Shown here piece after piece: positions 1 to 11,290 of a stretch of 64,000 nt of DNA. Position 1 is the first letter of the stretch; every line of letters starts with the position of its first letter. The notes below the pieces were generated by a model. It made no database searches, was not told where the DNA came from, and worked only from the letters and a program-made list of their open reading frames with translations. Made by a program: the position numbers and the translations under genes. Origin of the DNA: Ursus arctos (Eukaryota > Chordata > Mammalia > Carnivora > Ursidae); assembly GCF_023065955.2 (NCBI RefSeq), contig NW_026622786.1:49833438-49897437 (forward strand), given 5' to 3'.

Positions 1-245
1 GATCCTATAGATATTAAAAAAACAATAGGGGATACTACAATCAACCATAAATTTTATAACTTAGATGAAGATAATGGATTAATTCCTCAAAAAACACAGA
101 CTACCACAATTCATCCAAGATAAAATAGATCATTCAAATAGTCCTATAGCTATTAATAGAAAATAAGTTCCTAATTTAAAAATTACAACAAAAGAAATGA
201 CCAGGCCCAAATGGTTTCATTGGAGAACTCTATGCAATATACTGA
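1..245 (+). mobile_element. Old L1M LINE fragment, ORF2 (linker to early reverse transcriptase)
   Basis: Reading the plus strand, the piece ends in a decayed P-G-P-N-G-F motif followed by an E-L-Y-like stretch, the conserved start of the L1 reverse-transcriptase domain (P-G-P-D-G-F in living copies). Frames are broken by stops, so it is a fossil. It runs off the left edge of the window. Confidence 0.7.
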
Positions 246-289
246 GCATGTAACCGCATTAAGCAGAAATTACATTCTTAGGCTTATAT

Positions 290-875
290 CTCAGAGAAAT
301 AAAAACTTATGTTCACAAAAACCCTGTACGCAAATATTTGTAAAAGCTTTACTTGTAATAGCCCCAAACAGTAAATAATCCAAATGTCCTTCTGTGGGTG
401 AATGGTTAAACAAACGGGGACATATCCTTGTCATGGAATATTATCCAGAAATAAAAGGGAACAAACTATTAATACACACAACAATCTGGATGAATCTCCA
501 GAGAATAATACTGAGTGAAAAAGGCCAAGCTCAAAAGGTTATATACTGTATGAGCTGATTTATATAGTTTTTGAAATCACAAAATTATAGATGTGGAGAA
601 CAGATTAGTGGTTTCCAGGAGCTAAAGAGGGAATGGGGGCAGAAGGGACATAGATGTGACCAGGGAAGTGCAACATAAGGGAATCCTTGTAGGGACAGAA
701 CAGTTCTGTATCTTGACTACATCAGTGGCAAGATCCATGTTGTAATATTGCAGCATAATTTAGCAAAATGTTATCACTAGAGAAAACTGGATAAAGCAGT
801 TATGGGATCTCACTGTATTATTTTTAGAACTGCATGTAAGATATCATTATCTCAAAATATAAACCAAAAATTTAA
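290..875 (+). mobile_element. Old L1M LINE, 3' end of ORF2 and 3' UTR
   Basis: The segment has the L1 order: decayed TGGAATATTA-type motif near 436, 'ATGAATCTCCAGAGAATAA' near 491, then a 3' UTR ending in 'TATCTCAAAATATAAACC'. This resembles the L1MC/ME 3' ends. It may belong to the same insertion as bases 1-245 with the middle lost. No open frame survives. Confidence 0.65.
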
Positions 876-1885
876 ATAAATCATTGATAAGATAAGTAAA
901 GGAGCTAACACCTCCAAATCACATTCAGACTAAGAGTAAAAGAAGGATGATTCTCCAAAGAAATTGGAGAATGAGTGCTATATGCAAACACACAACTCTC
1001 CAACACAGAAGGGCGTCATCAAACTGTATTCATTCCTGTTATTTGATGTTGTTACTTCATGTTTACATTGTTTATCATCAAAGACTTGGAAAAACAAATG
1101 TGATTTGTCTTTCCTCTACCAATGGTTATCATGGAACTGCTCACTTTCTGATATAGTCCTTAATTATACTTTGGAAAAGTACACAAATATCCTACTACTA
1201 CATTGAAGATGATAACATTTCTTGGATGGGGGAATGAAATAAATAAATTAAATTTACAAACATCTTTTCCTTGACCTCAAATATTTTATGAATTAGACAG
1301 TTGTACAAAATATAGAAATTCAAACCATTGTTACAGAGTAACTAGCTTAATGAGCTCTTACTAGTTATCATTACAGTATTTAATGTTCCTTTTTGAAGTG
1401 CCCTGCCTCTATATCCCCTGTGTTCAAACTGCAGAAGTCTGTCTCTGCTACACATGAAAATGAAAGTACAGGGAATGGGAAATTGGCCAAGTTACCATTA
1501 GCATCAATCAGCATTCTCTGTACACTCATAGAAAACCTGGTACTGGATTACTGAAAAAGCAGAGCTCAAGGAAACAGATATTTCTTGGATTTACCAAAGG
1601 CTTTTTAACTGCCTCTACAAGTTAAAAAAAAAAAATCATTTTACAGACCAGTGAGAAGAGTGTGGCCTGTTTTCAATGGTTCATATTTTTAATTGGATAT
1701 GCTACTTCACACTACAATGGTACCATGTTTAAGCAACCAGTGCAAGGAATAAGAATTACTACTAAACAAAGTAGTTTACAATGCCAGCTAGCAAGGCAAA
1801 TACAGTGGTGGGTAATTGGCAAAGTGGCCGATTAGGTGCCTTCCTAATTTAAGACTCCACAATTTCATAAATGGCACTAAATGTT
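876..1885. other. No gene or recognised repeat
   Basis: About 1 kb of AT-rich sequence. Short overlapping plus-strand frames of 69 and 80 codons near 947-1206 lie in different frames over the same bases and show no domain, so I treat them as chance. There is an A-run at 1625-1634. Confidence 0.6.
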
Positions 1886-1889
1886 AATA

Positions 1890-2120
1890 ATGAGAGCTCA
1901 CATATATATGATGCTTTATGGCTGAAAAATCATTGATTTCAATGATTCATTTGATTCTTATAATCAGTCCTATAAGATAATTATTCTTTCTCTTTTACAA
2001 ATGAGAAAATGATGTCTGAAGAGGTAAAGTGACTCTAGAGGATTATACAATGAGTAGTGGCATATGGACTTGAATTCCTGTCTCACAATGTGTAAATCTG
2101 TAGCTCTCTGATACCACCAT
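1890..2120 (-). mobile_element. MIR SINE remnant
   Basis: Read on the minus strand this matches the MIR order: box-like 5' part, the conserved core (seen on plus as 'TTTTACAAATGAGAAAATGA') and the 3' part rich in ATT. MIRs are ancient tRNA-derived SINEs shared by all mammals. Confidence 0.7.
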
Positions 2121-2159
2121 ATCCTAATAACAATGTATGTGTACCAGAAGAGCAATAGA

Positions 2160-2740
2160 AAACAAATAATTCTTTCAGAGAAACAAAACTGGCTCCAAGT
2201 TCTCTTTCCTATAACCCAGTTATATTTTAAAAAGTGACTTGATTATAAATCTGAGAATTGTATAGTCTAGGGATAATATTCAGAAGACCGCCCCCCACAC
2301 TCAATTGTCAGTGAAGGCATTAATTCTCTTAATTTTTTTTATATGCAGCATACTCTTTTACAGACCTCAGGCATATTTACACAGCATATTAATAAAGGCA
2401 GTGTCTGAACCAAGGATTACAGACTCAGCATATAAAATAAAAGCAAACAGAGTAGATATGTACTCACAGAGCTCTACACTCACACACATATATACACCTG
2501 CTGGCATCTGAATAAGAAGAAGCTAACTCCTGACACTCAAAGCCAAATGTAATGGTTAGTAGGTAAGAAGCCACTTTCCTAGAAAGCAATTTCTGAAATA
2601 GCTAAGATGGTTTGCTTTTTTCAAGGACTGCAGGAGACCATTTTTCAAGGTTTGGGATCATTCTCCATATGAAGTTCCGTTTTTAAAAGCAATAAACTAC
2701 TATTAACAGCTCTTTTTTCTATAACTATTTTGTATCTGGC
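2160..2740. other. No gene or recognised repeat
   Basis: AT-rich sequence with a C-run at 2290-2295. A 68-codon plus-strand frame at 2305-2511 has a hydrophobic start but no family I recognise and no supporting context. Confidence 0.55.
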
Positions 2741-2744
2741 ACTG

Positions 2745-3155
2745 AACTAGGGAAAATTTACATATACAATGCCTACTTATTGCAAAAATACCACAGGTAG
2801 GCATTTTTATCCACATTTACCAGAAGTATAGACTAAGGTTCAAAGAGATTAAAATTACATGCCCAAGATACTATAACTAATAGCTGGGACTTCAGCCTAA
2901 GTATGTTAGACTATAAAGTCTATTTTTTTTTCCTTTTAGAGAGAGAGAAGATGTGTTATGTGCACACAAGCGGGGGAGGAGCAGAGTGAGAAGGAGAGAA
3001 TCTTAAGCAGGCTCCATGCTCAGCCCAGAGCCCAACTCAGGGCTCAATCTCATGACCCTGAGATCATGATCTGAGCCAAAATCAAGAGTCTGACGCTTAA
3101 CTGACTGAGGCAACCAGGGTCCCCAAGTCTACGTTCTTTCTATTATACCATCATA
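2745..3155 (-). mobile_element. MIR SINE remnant split by a CAN-SINE
   Basis: The left part (to about 2922) carries the minus-strand MIR core ('TTTATCCACATTTACCAGAA' to 'TGGGACTTCAGCC'). The right part after 3131 ('CGTTCTTTCTATTATACC') is the MIR 5' end ('CGTGCTCTTAACCACTATACT' in plus-sense consensus). The SINE between them therefore landed inside the MIR. Confidence 0.7.
2923..3124 (-). mobile_element. CAN-SINE (SINEC), minus strand
   Basis: The minus strand reads GGGG-C-CCTGG-TGCCTCAGTC at the head and ends in a short CT-rich block and A tail (T-run at 2923-2931). It is flanked by a 7-base target-site duplication, AAGTCTA, at 2916-2922 and 3125-3131. It is transcribed by RNA polymerase III in origin and mobilised by L1. 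The copy is diverged. Confidence 0.9.
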
Positions 3156-3384
3156 CCTCAATTTCATTTCATGGATGTGATCACCCATCCTTTCCTATCT
3201 CTTGTCACAGATATTTGGCAGGCATCAGTGTTAAGAAAAATTGGATACGCTTTTATGCCCTTTTTTGTCATTTGATAGTAAGAAGGGAAAAGTGCTCTTG
3301 CTTTGGGAAGGTACTCATGTGCCAAAAGTAAACAAACAGCATCAGTACAATGTAGTACTGTCACAGACATAGACTTATAGGGCA
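3156..3384. other. No gene or recognised repeat
   Basis: A 73-codon minus-strand frame (3164-3385) lies here, but it starts in unique DNA, has no motif that I recognise and is bounded by repeats. Confidence 0.5.
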
Positions 3385-4388
3385 ATGTAATAGAATTGAG
3401 AGTCTAGAAATAAACCCACATATATATACCCTATCAATTTTGACAATGTTGTCAAGACCACCCAATAATGAAAGAATAGTCTTTTTAACAAATTATGCCA
3501 GTAGAACTGGATAACAACATGCAAAATAATGAATCTGGACCTCAACTTCACACCACATACAAAATTAATTCAAAATGCATCAAAGACTTAAATGTAAGAG
3601 CCAAAACTATAAAACTATTACAAAAAAACAAAAACAAAAACAAAACAAAAAACAGGGATTAATCCTCATGACCTTGGATTTAGCAATGGATTCTGGTATT
3701 TGACACTCAAGCACAAGCAGCAAAAGGAAAAATAGATAAATTGGGCTTCTTAGAAATTAAAAACTTAGGTCCATCAATAGACATCAAAAAAGTGAAAAGA
3801 CAACATACAGAATGAAAGAAAATATTTGTAAATCATTTATCTGATAAGGGTTTAGTGCCCAGAATATATGAAGAACACAAACGGAACAAAAAAGCAAATA
3901 ATCCATTTAAATAATAGGTAAATGACTCGAATAGACATTTCTCTAAAGAAGATACACAGATAGCTAAAAAGCATATGAAAAGGTGTTCAATATAATTGGC
4001 CATTAAAGAAATTCAAATCAAAACCACAATGATAAACCACTTCACACCTGCTAGGATGGCTATGGTACAAAAAAAAAAGAAAAAAAGGAAAGAACCCAGA
4101 AAATAACAGGTGTTTGTGAGGATGTGGAGAAACAGGAACCTTCATACATTCTCAATCTGAATGTAAAATGGTGCAGCCATTTTTGAAAATGGCTTTGTGT
4201 TTCCTCAGTTAAAAAGAATTACAATAAGACCCAACAATTTCACTCCTAGGTATATACCACGAAGAATTAAAAACAGGTATTCAAATACTTGTTCTTAAGT
4301 GTTCAGAGCAACACTATTTATAACAGCCAAAAGATGGAAACGACCCTAATGCCAACAGATGAATGGATAAACAAATTGTGGTATGTAT

Positions 4389-4434
<46 letters not shown>

Positions 4435-4835
4435 ATATATGTATGTATATGTAATATATAATGTAATACTGCATCATAAAAAGGAATGTAATAATGATAT
4501 ATGCTACAATTTGGATGAAACCTGAAACATGCTGAGTGAAAACAGCAAGAAACAAAAGGTCATGTGTATGATTCTTTTTATGTGAACTATCAAGAACAAC
4601 AAATCCAATAAAGACAGAAAGCAATTAGTGGTACCAGGGGATGAGGGTAGGGAGAAATAGGGAGTGATTATTTATTGACTATGTGGTAGGGATGTTCTCA
4701 CATGATAAAAAAAGTTTTGAAACTAGAGAGAGATGGTAGTTTCACAATACTGTGAATACAGTAAATGACCCTGAACCATACACTTTTAAAAAGTTAATTG
4801 TATGTTGTATTAATTTCACCTCAATAAAAAGCTTA
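3385..4835 (+). mobile_element. Old L1M (L1MA/MB-like) LINE, 5'-truncated
   Basis: The plus strand has the ORF2 C-terminal third in order: 'AAATGCATCAAAGACTTAAA' near 3570, 'TTGGGCTTCTTAGAAATTAA' near 3742, the 'TTCTCTAAAGAAGATACACA' block near 3940 and 'GATGTGGAGAAACAGG' near 4120. It then has a 3' UTR ending in 'TCAATAAAAAGCTTA'. Multiple stops. A TG microsatellite has grown inside it (see 4394). Confidence 0.85.
4394..4452. repeat. Microsatellite (TG)n then (ATGT)n inside L1
   Basis: A TG run to 4420 followed by ATGT units. It sits just upstream of the L1 'GGAATATTACTCAGC' equivalent, so it lies within L1 ORF2 rather than at its tail. Frames that read as Val-Cys or Thr-His repeats on either strand are products of this run. 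Confidence 0.9.
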
Positions 4836-5695
4836 GTCATGAGATCAAACATCTCAGCTACTTTATTTCTGGGATATACTAAAGTAGATTACAATCTCTG
4901 TGTTTATTATCATATTTCCTACCTAAATTCCTTGCTTTCATGTATCTCCTTTTATACCACTATAGGTAGATTTCAAGGAGATCAAATACCTGACCTTCAT
5001 TTATCTCCTGTATGTTTAATGACCAAAATACACAGCTTTATAAATAAAATGTCCTTATACCCTCAGTCTTTTCATCTGACATATTTTTTTAAAATTTTGA
5101 ACTTTTCTTTATGAATATCATGGGAAAACCTTTGATAAACAAATCTTTTTTTTATTTCCCAGAGTACTGAAAAAATGACCACCCTCCAAGAGAAAAATAA
5201 TATCAAATCGATTTTGTTACCATTCAAACTGCACTACAGGAAAACTAAGGAAACCTATTTTGATTTGACTAAAAGTTTTTATGACTGCAAAATTAGACAA
5301 AAAGTACAATGAGGAAAATTGGGACACTTTGGAAATATTCATCATGTTAACAAACAGCAGCATCACACCATTGTTGTCATCTTGACATTAACAGTCACTG
5401 AGAATTATGTGATTCTCATAGACTAGCAGGTTAGACTAAAAAAAAAAAAATCCCTTTGACATTAGGGCTATGTTACACCTTTTCATTTGTTTTTTTAACT
5501 TTAAAGAAGTTACTTAACTCAGAGAATTCCATCAAGCACAAAATGTGATCATGTGTAAGAAAATATTTTGTGAAATACTGAAAAACAAAAACAAAAAACA
5601 AAATAAAACCAAAAAACCCTAAAAGTATAAAGTAACATTCTTTACATACTGGTGATAAAAAATAACGATTAAAGGTGCTGTGTCATGCAATGAGA
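4836..5695. other. No gene or recognised repeat
   Basis: Mostly unique AT-rich DNA. A 120-codon plus-strand frame (4752-5114) begins inside the L1 3' end and runs into this region, which argues against a real gene. There is an A-run at 5439-5450 and an A-rich stretch at 5580-5625. Confidence 0.6.
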
Positions 5696-5699
5696 TTTT

Positions 5700-5840
5700 T
5701 AACAAGTGTTTTCATTCATCCAACATTTATCAGACTTGTTATATGGAAGGTAACATAACAGGCATTGGGGATGATTAGATAAATAAGAGAGCCTTTGACC
5801 TCAATTTGTTCTCAGTATGATATGTGCTACAATTTAGATA
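5700..5840 (-). mobile_element. L2 LINE 3'-end remnant
   Basis: The plus strand reads 'TTCATTCATCCAACATTTAT', then 'GGCATTGGGGATGATTAGAT'. This is the reverse complement of the L2 tail (GCTCAATAAATATTTGTTGAATGAATG with the upstream 'CCCAGTGCCT' block). Confidence 0.65.
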
Positions 5841-6495
5841 AAGACAGGATACATTCAGAGGGCAGCTGGAACATGGTAAATATGAGGGAATGGAATGGCA
5901 GGTCAAAGGATGCTTCCTATAAGATGTTATGTCAAAGCATCCCTTCAGTCCTGAGACACTGGTTAGGCAAAGAAAAACTAAAACTAAATTTCTGGCTGAG
6001 AGTTAAACAGGCAAAGGCAAAGAGTTAAGATAAAGGATGTTCTATGGAAAAAAATGCAAGTATTTTAATAAAACAAAGTATAGGAAGGAAGTGTTATATA
6101 TAAGTTCAAGCTAAAGTGCTAAGCAAAGATCAAATCATGAAGGAAATCAAGTCAGGCTCCTTGATAAGGAATGTGTCCTTCAACTTGAAGACATTCAGGA
6201 AGAATCAAATGTTGCTTTTTCATTATTTGTTATTTTTGAGCATGTGAGATACCTGATAATATTTTCAGTTAAGTATATAACCTGGATTTCAGTATAACAC
6301 ATAGTTTGGAGAGACTTTGTGTCTAGCAATATTGAAGACTAGAGGGTAGATCAGATGTGCAACACAAATCCTTTCAGTACAAAAACATTTAAGTTACATT
6401 TTAAACATTGCTGGAATTTAAGTTACATTTTTAACAATGAGTAATTTGGAAATAAAGGGAAAGCATATGAGGCCCAAAATGTCAAAAGAAAAAAA
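5841..6495. other. No gene; possible continuation of L2
   Basis: A 77-codon plus frame (5795-6028) starts within the L2 remnant. The sequence around 5880-5960 has the flavour of L2 3' UTR on the minus strand but is too diverged to call. 'TTTAAGTTACATTTT' recurs at about 6388 and 6418, an imperfect local duplication. Confidence 0.45.
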
Positions 6496-6500
6496 AAAAA

Positions 6501-6711
6501 TTTTTTTTTTTTTTTGAGGGAGAGAGAGCAAGTGAGTGCATGCACACATTCATAAGCAAGAGGAGAAGCGGCAGAACGAGAGGGAGAATCTTAAGCAGGT
6601 GCCACACCCAGCACACAGCCCACTACAAGGCTGTATCTCAGGACCCTGAGATCATAATCTAAACCATAATCAAGAATGGAATGCTTGACCGCCTAAGCCA
6701 CCCGGCCATCC
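6501..6711 (-). mobile_element. CAN-SINE (SINEC), minus strand, diverged
   Basis: It begins on plus with a T-run (A tail) at 6501-6515 and a GAGGGAGAGAGAG block. It ends with 'GCCTAAGCCACCCGGCCATC', the reverse complement of the SINE head. An A-run directly precedes the T-run, giving an A/T palindrome at 6489-6515. I could not define a clear target-site duplication. Confidence 0.85.
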
Positions 6712-7250
6712 TGAGAATGATTCTTAAATAGAGGTGAGCTCTATGGTTTTCATTTTCTCAGAGGGTTGGGGGCATTTTCTAATCTTGAGTAGTTGGGAAC
6801 CTGTTTATTAACAGGCCAGCCACTCATACCTATTAGGAATAAGAGAAATGGCTCGGTGCCCAATCACTGTAGGAATTCAGAGCAGAAACCGTCAATGAAG
6901 AAAAATCCCCAGAAAGAGACATCACCAAGTGGTAAATCCAAAAAAAACCCAACTACAGAAAACAAAAACAAAAAAAAACCCACAACAAGCCAGTGTTAGA
7001 AAGTAAGGAAAGTTTGGGTAAGGGTGAGGGGGAAATTTCTAAAATTCCTAACCAGCACTCAGAGTTCTACAGCTTGAATGCCCACTACCTATGAGCCCTC
7101 CCTTCTCCCAAGAGGTCAACATCATAGTTTTGAAGTAGCCCTAGTTGGTCATGAAACCAGTACTAGGCAAAAGGAAATGCAAATGCCCTGTGACATCACA
7201 TAACGCACTTCAAAAGCAGGCTCAAGGAATTCCCACAGACAGTTTCAAGG
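6712..7250. other. No gene; A-rich tail
   Basis: Unique sequence with an A-rich tract at 6938-6980. A 68-codon lysine-rich plus frame (6793-6999) is explained by this tract. Confidence 0.5.
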
Positions 7251-7254
7251 ATAT

Positions 7255-8280
7255 TAGCTAATAATGTGTGAAAATCACAGAACATCAAAGAAATACATCA
7301 TTAAGAATGAGAATTCTATAGAAAAAAAATATACTGAAGAGTCAGAGATACAAAAATCTAAAAACATAAAAAATATCAGACACAAAATATAAATAGTTTC
7401 AAGAAATAAAAGGAACAAAAGAATGACCAAAGAAATAACAAAATTTTCATGTCTGAAAATCAAACATGACCCAGGAAAATTTGAAAAAAAAAAAAACTAA
7501 ATACCCTGAAAATAACAAATATGCATTAATTGAAATTTAAACCTTAATAGGTCAACAGCTAAGAACAGAATTCATAAATTAAATAATGAAACTTTAAAAA
7601 TATTAAGAATTCAAGACAGTATATATGAAAACGATGTGAAGATAAATAGAAGAAGGACTGAGTAGGTCCACTGATACCTAACCAGAGTTCCAGATGGAAG
7701 AAACTAGAAAGGATGGGGGAGGAGTTGTATTAGAAATAGATATTGGTTGAGTCTTTTGCCTCTGGCTATAATGAAAAAGCTTTTATCAGACCAACCCTCC
7801 TGCTAAGAAGAACTATAATACTAGATAAATAAAACAAATAGCTACTTAAAACCATCAACAAACAACCAAGGCAGCTAGGACATTAAGAGCCAAGATCCTA
7901 GGGAGAAGACTTTGATATTCTCCAGATGATTTTTCATTAAAAGTGACTTTGATATTCTCCAGATGATTTTTCCCCTAGAGACATATGCTGATTTGTAAAT
8001 ATCTACATTCTAAGCAATAGGATGTGGCAAAAATCAGAGAACTCCACTTCTGGAAGATGCAATAACAGGAACTAGACTTACCTTACCCTCTAAAATAAAT
8101 GGAGGAAATATAAGAAATGACTTTCAAAACATTAGACACAAGGCAACAAAGAACAGTAATCGGTAAGAGGGGTAGAACAAATAAATTTTACTGCATTGAA
8201 GAGTTACTGTAGCCCAGAAAGTGGTAACTACATCTGAGCTTATAAATTGTTACCGGCATGAGAGGTGAGAAATATTTTAA
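7255..8280 (+). mobile_element. Possible old L1M/HAL1 ORF1 and 5'-region remnant
   Basis: Around 7640-7720 the plus strand resembles the L1M/HAL1 ORF1 segment 'AGAAGGACTGAG..AGAGTTCCAGATGGAAGAAA..AGAAAGGATGGGGGAGG', the region before the RNA-binding domain. The 8000-8150 part resembles L1M 5' regions ('CTTCTGGAAGATGCAATAAC'). The order is scrambled and divergence is high, so this is tentative. Confidence 0.4.
7908..7971. repeat. 27-base direct duplication, period 37
   Basis: The 27 bases at 7908-7934 (GACTTTGATATTCTCCAGAT then GATTTTT) recur without a mismatch at 7945-7971, with 10 bases between. This is a local tandem-type duplication, unrelated to any transposon end that I can see. Confidence 0.95.
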
Positions 8281-8299
8281 TTTCAATTTCCTATTATGA

Positions 8300-10000
8300 G
8301 TAAAGATAAGTGTCTTATATTTAAGGACCATTTCAATATATTTGCTATCTGTTTTTGTCTTCTGCCAACTTTCTACAAGGTCTTTTTTTTTCTCTCTAAT
8401 TTTTAGAGTTCTTTATAAATTCAGAATCATTCTCTTTTACCTGAGCTATATGTTGCAAACACACTATTTTTTTTTGTATTTGACTTTAATTTGTCATACA
8501 AATATTTTCTATTTGATAGGTAAATATATTAATTATTTTTACTCAATCTGGATTTTGAGACATAATTATTCTGGAAGTCTTTGACTACACCAGGATTATA
8601 CAGGGATTTAACTATGTTTCCTCCTAGTATTCTATTGTTTTGTTATTTTACATTCACATCTCCTATCCATTTGGAATTAATTCTTATGTAAACTAGAGAT
8701 ACGCATTTTGTTTCACTGGTTTACTTTTGTTGTGGTCCAAATGTCTCTATCCAATTAGTCCAGAAGCATTTATTAAAAAGATCACCTTTGCCTACTAATT
8801 TGGGATCTCACCCCCATCATAAAAAAAAAAAATTCCCATATACACTTTGGCTTCTTTTTGGACTTTGGACTTTCTGAAAAAGAATATGAAGAAGTGGACT
8901 GTCTACTCATTGATGTACAAGTAGCATAATGTTTTAACAAAATAGACTTATAAAATATTTTAATATCTGGCAGGGCTAGTCATCTCTTACAGTTTTTCTT
9001 TTTCAGTTTTCCTAGCTATTCTTGTATGTTTCTTTTTCAATATTACCTTTATTATCAGCACATCAATTTTCCACAGGTAAAATGACTTTTATTGACATTG
9101 CTTTAAATATATAAATTAGGGAGAAACAACATCTGCATTAGAGTTGCCTTGTTTTAGAATAAAAAATATCTTTTCATTTTGTATCTTTTGGGATGTTATA
9201 GAGTTTTTTTCATATAATTTTGGCATGTTCCTTTTTAAGTTTACTTCTAATACTTTATCTTACTTGTAAGTGGGGTTTCTCTACCATTTTATCTCCTACA
9301 TCGTTAATGTGCATGTGAGATTGTTGATTTCTGTATGATAATTCTATACCTGCCTTCTTACTGAATTCTTTTATTATTTATGTTTTATCACGGACTCTCT
9401 AGTATTGCCCAGTTATACCATTATATCATCTGCAAATAGAAATAGTTTTACTTCTTTTCCAGTTGTTATAACTCTAAACAGTTTCTCTTGTCTAATTTTA
9501 TTTACTAATACTTCCATTATAAATATTAGTGACTGTGGTAGGCATCCTGCCTTGAGGATCATGAAGTACCCATGCTTCTAGTGTTTCCCCATTAAATATG
9601 ATGCTGGTTTAGGAATAGGATGGATATAAATATAGGCATAGATATAGATATAAAATTGTTTAAAAAGTATTCACCAATTCTATTTTTCTCCTTAGAACCT
9701 ATTAATACAGTATATTGCATACTTTCAAATATTAAACAAACCATGCACACGTGGAATAAATCCTACTGGGTCATGTGTGTTATATTTTCTTATGGTAGTG
9801 TTGGATTCTGATTGTTAATATTTTACTTAGCATATTTTATATTAATGCTTATATGTCACATTGGTCAATCATTTTATTTTTTGTACTGTCTTTAGTAGAT
9901 TTAACAACTACTATATTTGCTTCATTAAAAGAACATGAATATTTTCCTAAATTTCTGTACTTTAGAACAATTTATGTAGCATTAGGACTATCTAAACATT
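8300..10000 (-). mobile_element. Old L1M LINE, ORF2, minus strand
   Basis: Reading down the minus strand gives successive ORF2 blocks. Plus-strand signposts are 'AGTTCTTTATAAATTCAGAA' near 8407, 'CCTATCCATTTGGAATTAAT' near 8663, 'CAGGGCTAGTCATCTCTTAC' near 8971, 'ACTGAATTCTTTTATTATTT' near 9360 and 'AATAAATCCTACTGGGTCAT' near 9753. Heavily mutated. It stops where the younger L1 begins at about 10003. Confidence 0.75.
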
Positions 10001-10350
10001 TGCATGCTGCAGGTGTCTGCAGGGTTTGGAAATTCCAAGCAGGGTTGCATGCCTGGGTCAGAAGTATTCAGTCACAGGCCAGGTGAGAACAGAGTGCAGA
10101 CAGAGCCCAGGGAGACAGGAGTGACTGACTGCTTGTCCATGAGGGTACAAAGAAGAGTGGAGGGTGAGACATAGGACCCAGTGTATTGCTCTATTCTGTT
10201 CACCTATTTGATTATATTCTCTCTCTCATTTTTTCTTTAACCTTTTTTTTCTCTTTCCTGTTTCGGGTCTCTTTTGATTTGTTTAATGTATATTTCTTGG
10301 GGTCATTGTTGCCATCTTAGTATTTTGTTCTCTTGTTCATCTATTCATGT

Positions 10351-11290
10351 ATGGCCAGAATGACAAGACAGAAAAACTCACCTCAAGAAAGAGAATAAAA
10401 GGCACTACTGACTGCCAGGGACCTAATCATTATGGATGTAAGTAAGATTCAGAACTAGAGTTCAGAATAATGATTATAAAGATACTACCTGGGCTTGAAA
10501 AAAGCATAGAAGAAACTAGAGAATCCCTTTCTGGAGAAATAAAGTAACTAAAATCTAATCAAGTCAAAATCAAAAAAGTGATTAATGAGATGCAATATAA
10601 AATGGAGGCTCTAATGGCTAGGATAAATGAGGCAGAAGAGAGATTTGGAGATTTGAAAACAAAATGATATGGCAAAAAAGGAAGCTGAGAAAAAGAGAGA
10701 TAAACAACTACTGGATCATGAGGGGAGAATTCGAGAGACAAGTCATAACATAAAGTGAAACAATATTAGAATAATTGGAATCCCAGAAGAAGAGGAAAGA
10801 GAGAGGGGCAGAAGGTGTTTTGGAGCAAATTACAGCAAAGAACTTCACTAATCTGGGGAAGGAAATAGGTATTCAAGTCCAGGAGGCACAGAAAACCCCC
10901 CCTCAAAATCAATAAAAGTAGGTCAATACCTTGACATGTAATAGTGAAGCCTGCAAATCTCAGAGACAAAAAGAAAATCTTGAAAGTAGCTTGGAACAAC
11001 AGCTCCATAACTCAAAAGGGTAGAAACATTAGACTGGCAGAAGACCTATTCATAGACACCTGGTGGGCCAGAAAGGACTGGCATGATATATTCAGTGTGC
11101 TAAATGAGAAAAATATGCAGCCAGGAATATTTTATCCAGCAAAGCTGTCATTCAGAAGAGACAGAGAGATAAAAACCTTCCAGGACAAACAGAAACTAAA
11201 AGAATTTGTGAAACTAAACCAGCCCTGCTGGATTTATTAAAGGAATATTAAAGGGGATCCTTTAAGAGAAGACAGAGCCCAAAAGTAACA
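10351..11290 (+). pseudogene. L1 ORF1 (RNA-binding protein) pseudogene
   Basis: The start M-A-R-M-T-R-Q-K-N-S-P-Q-E is the carnivore L1 ORF1p N-terminus, but codon 16 is TAA. Further down, the coiled-coil region (lysine/glutamate-rich, 10560-10760) and the RNA-recognition/C-terminal region are readable in separate frames. The C-terminal part (10944-11240) stays open for 98 codons, with 'N-M-Q-P' and 'Y-P-A-K-L-S-F' blocks typical of ORF1p. It then frameshifts near the end. In a live element ORF1p trimers coat L1 RNA. This copy cannot make the protein. Confidence 0.85.

Noticed and set aside
4752..5114. 120-codon plus frame
   Set aside because: Begins inside an L1 3' UTR and runs into unique AT-rich DNA; no motif and no initiation context.
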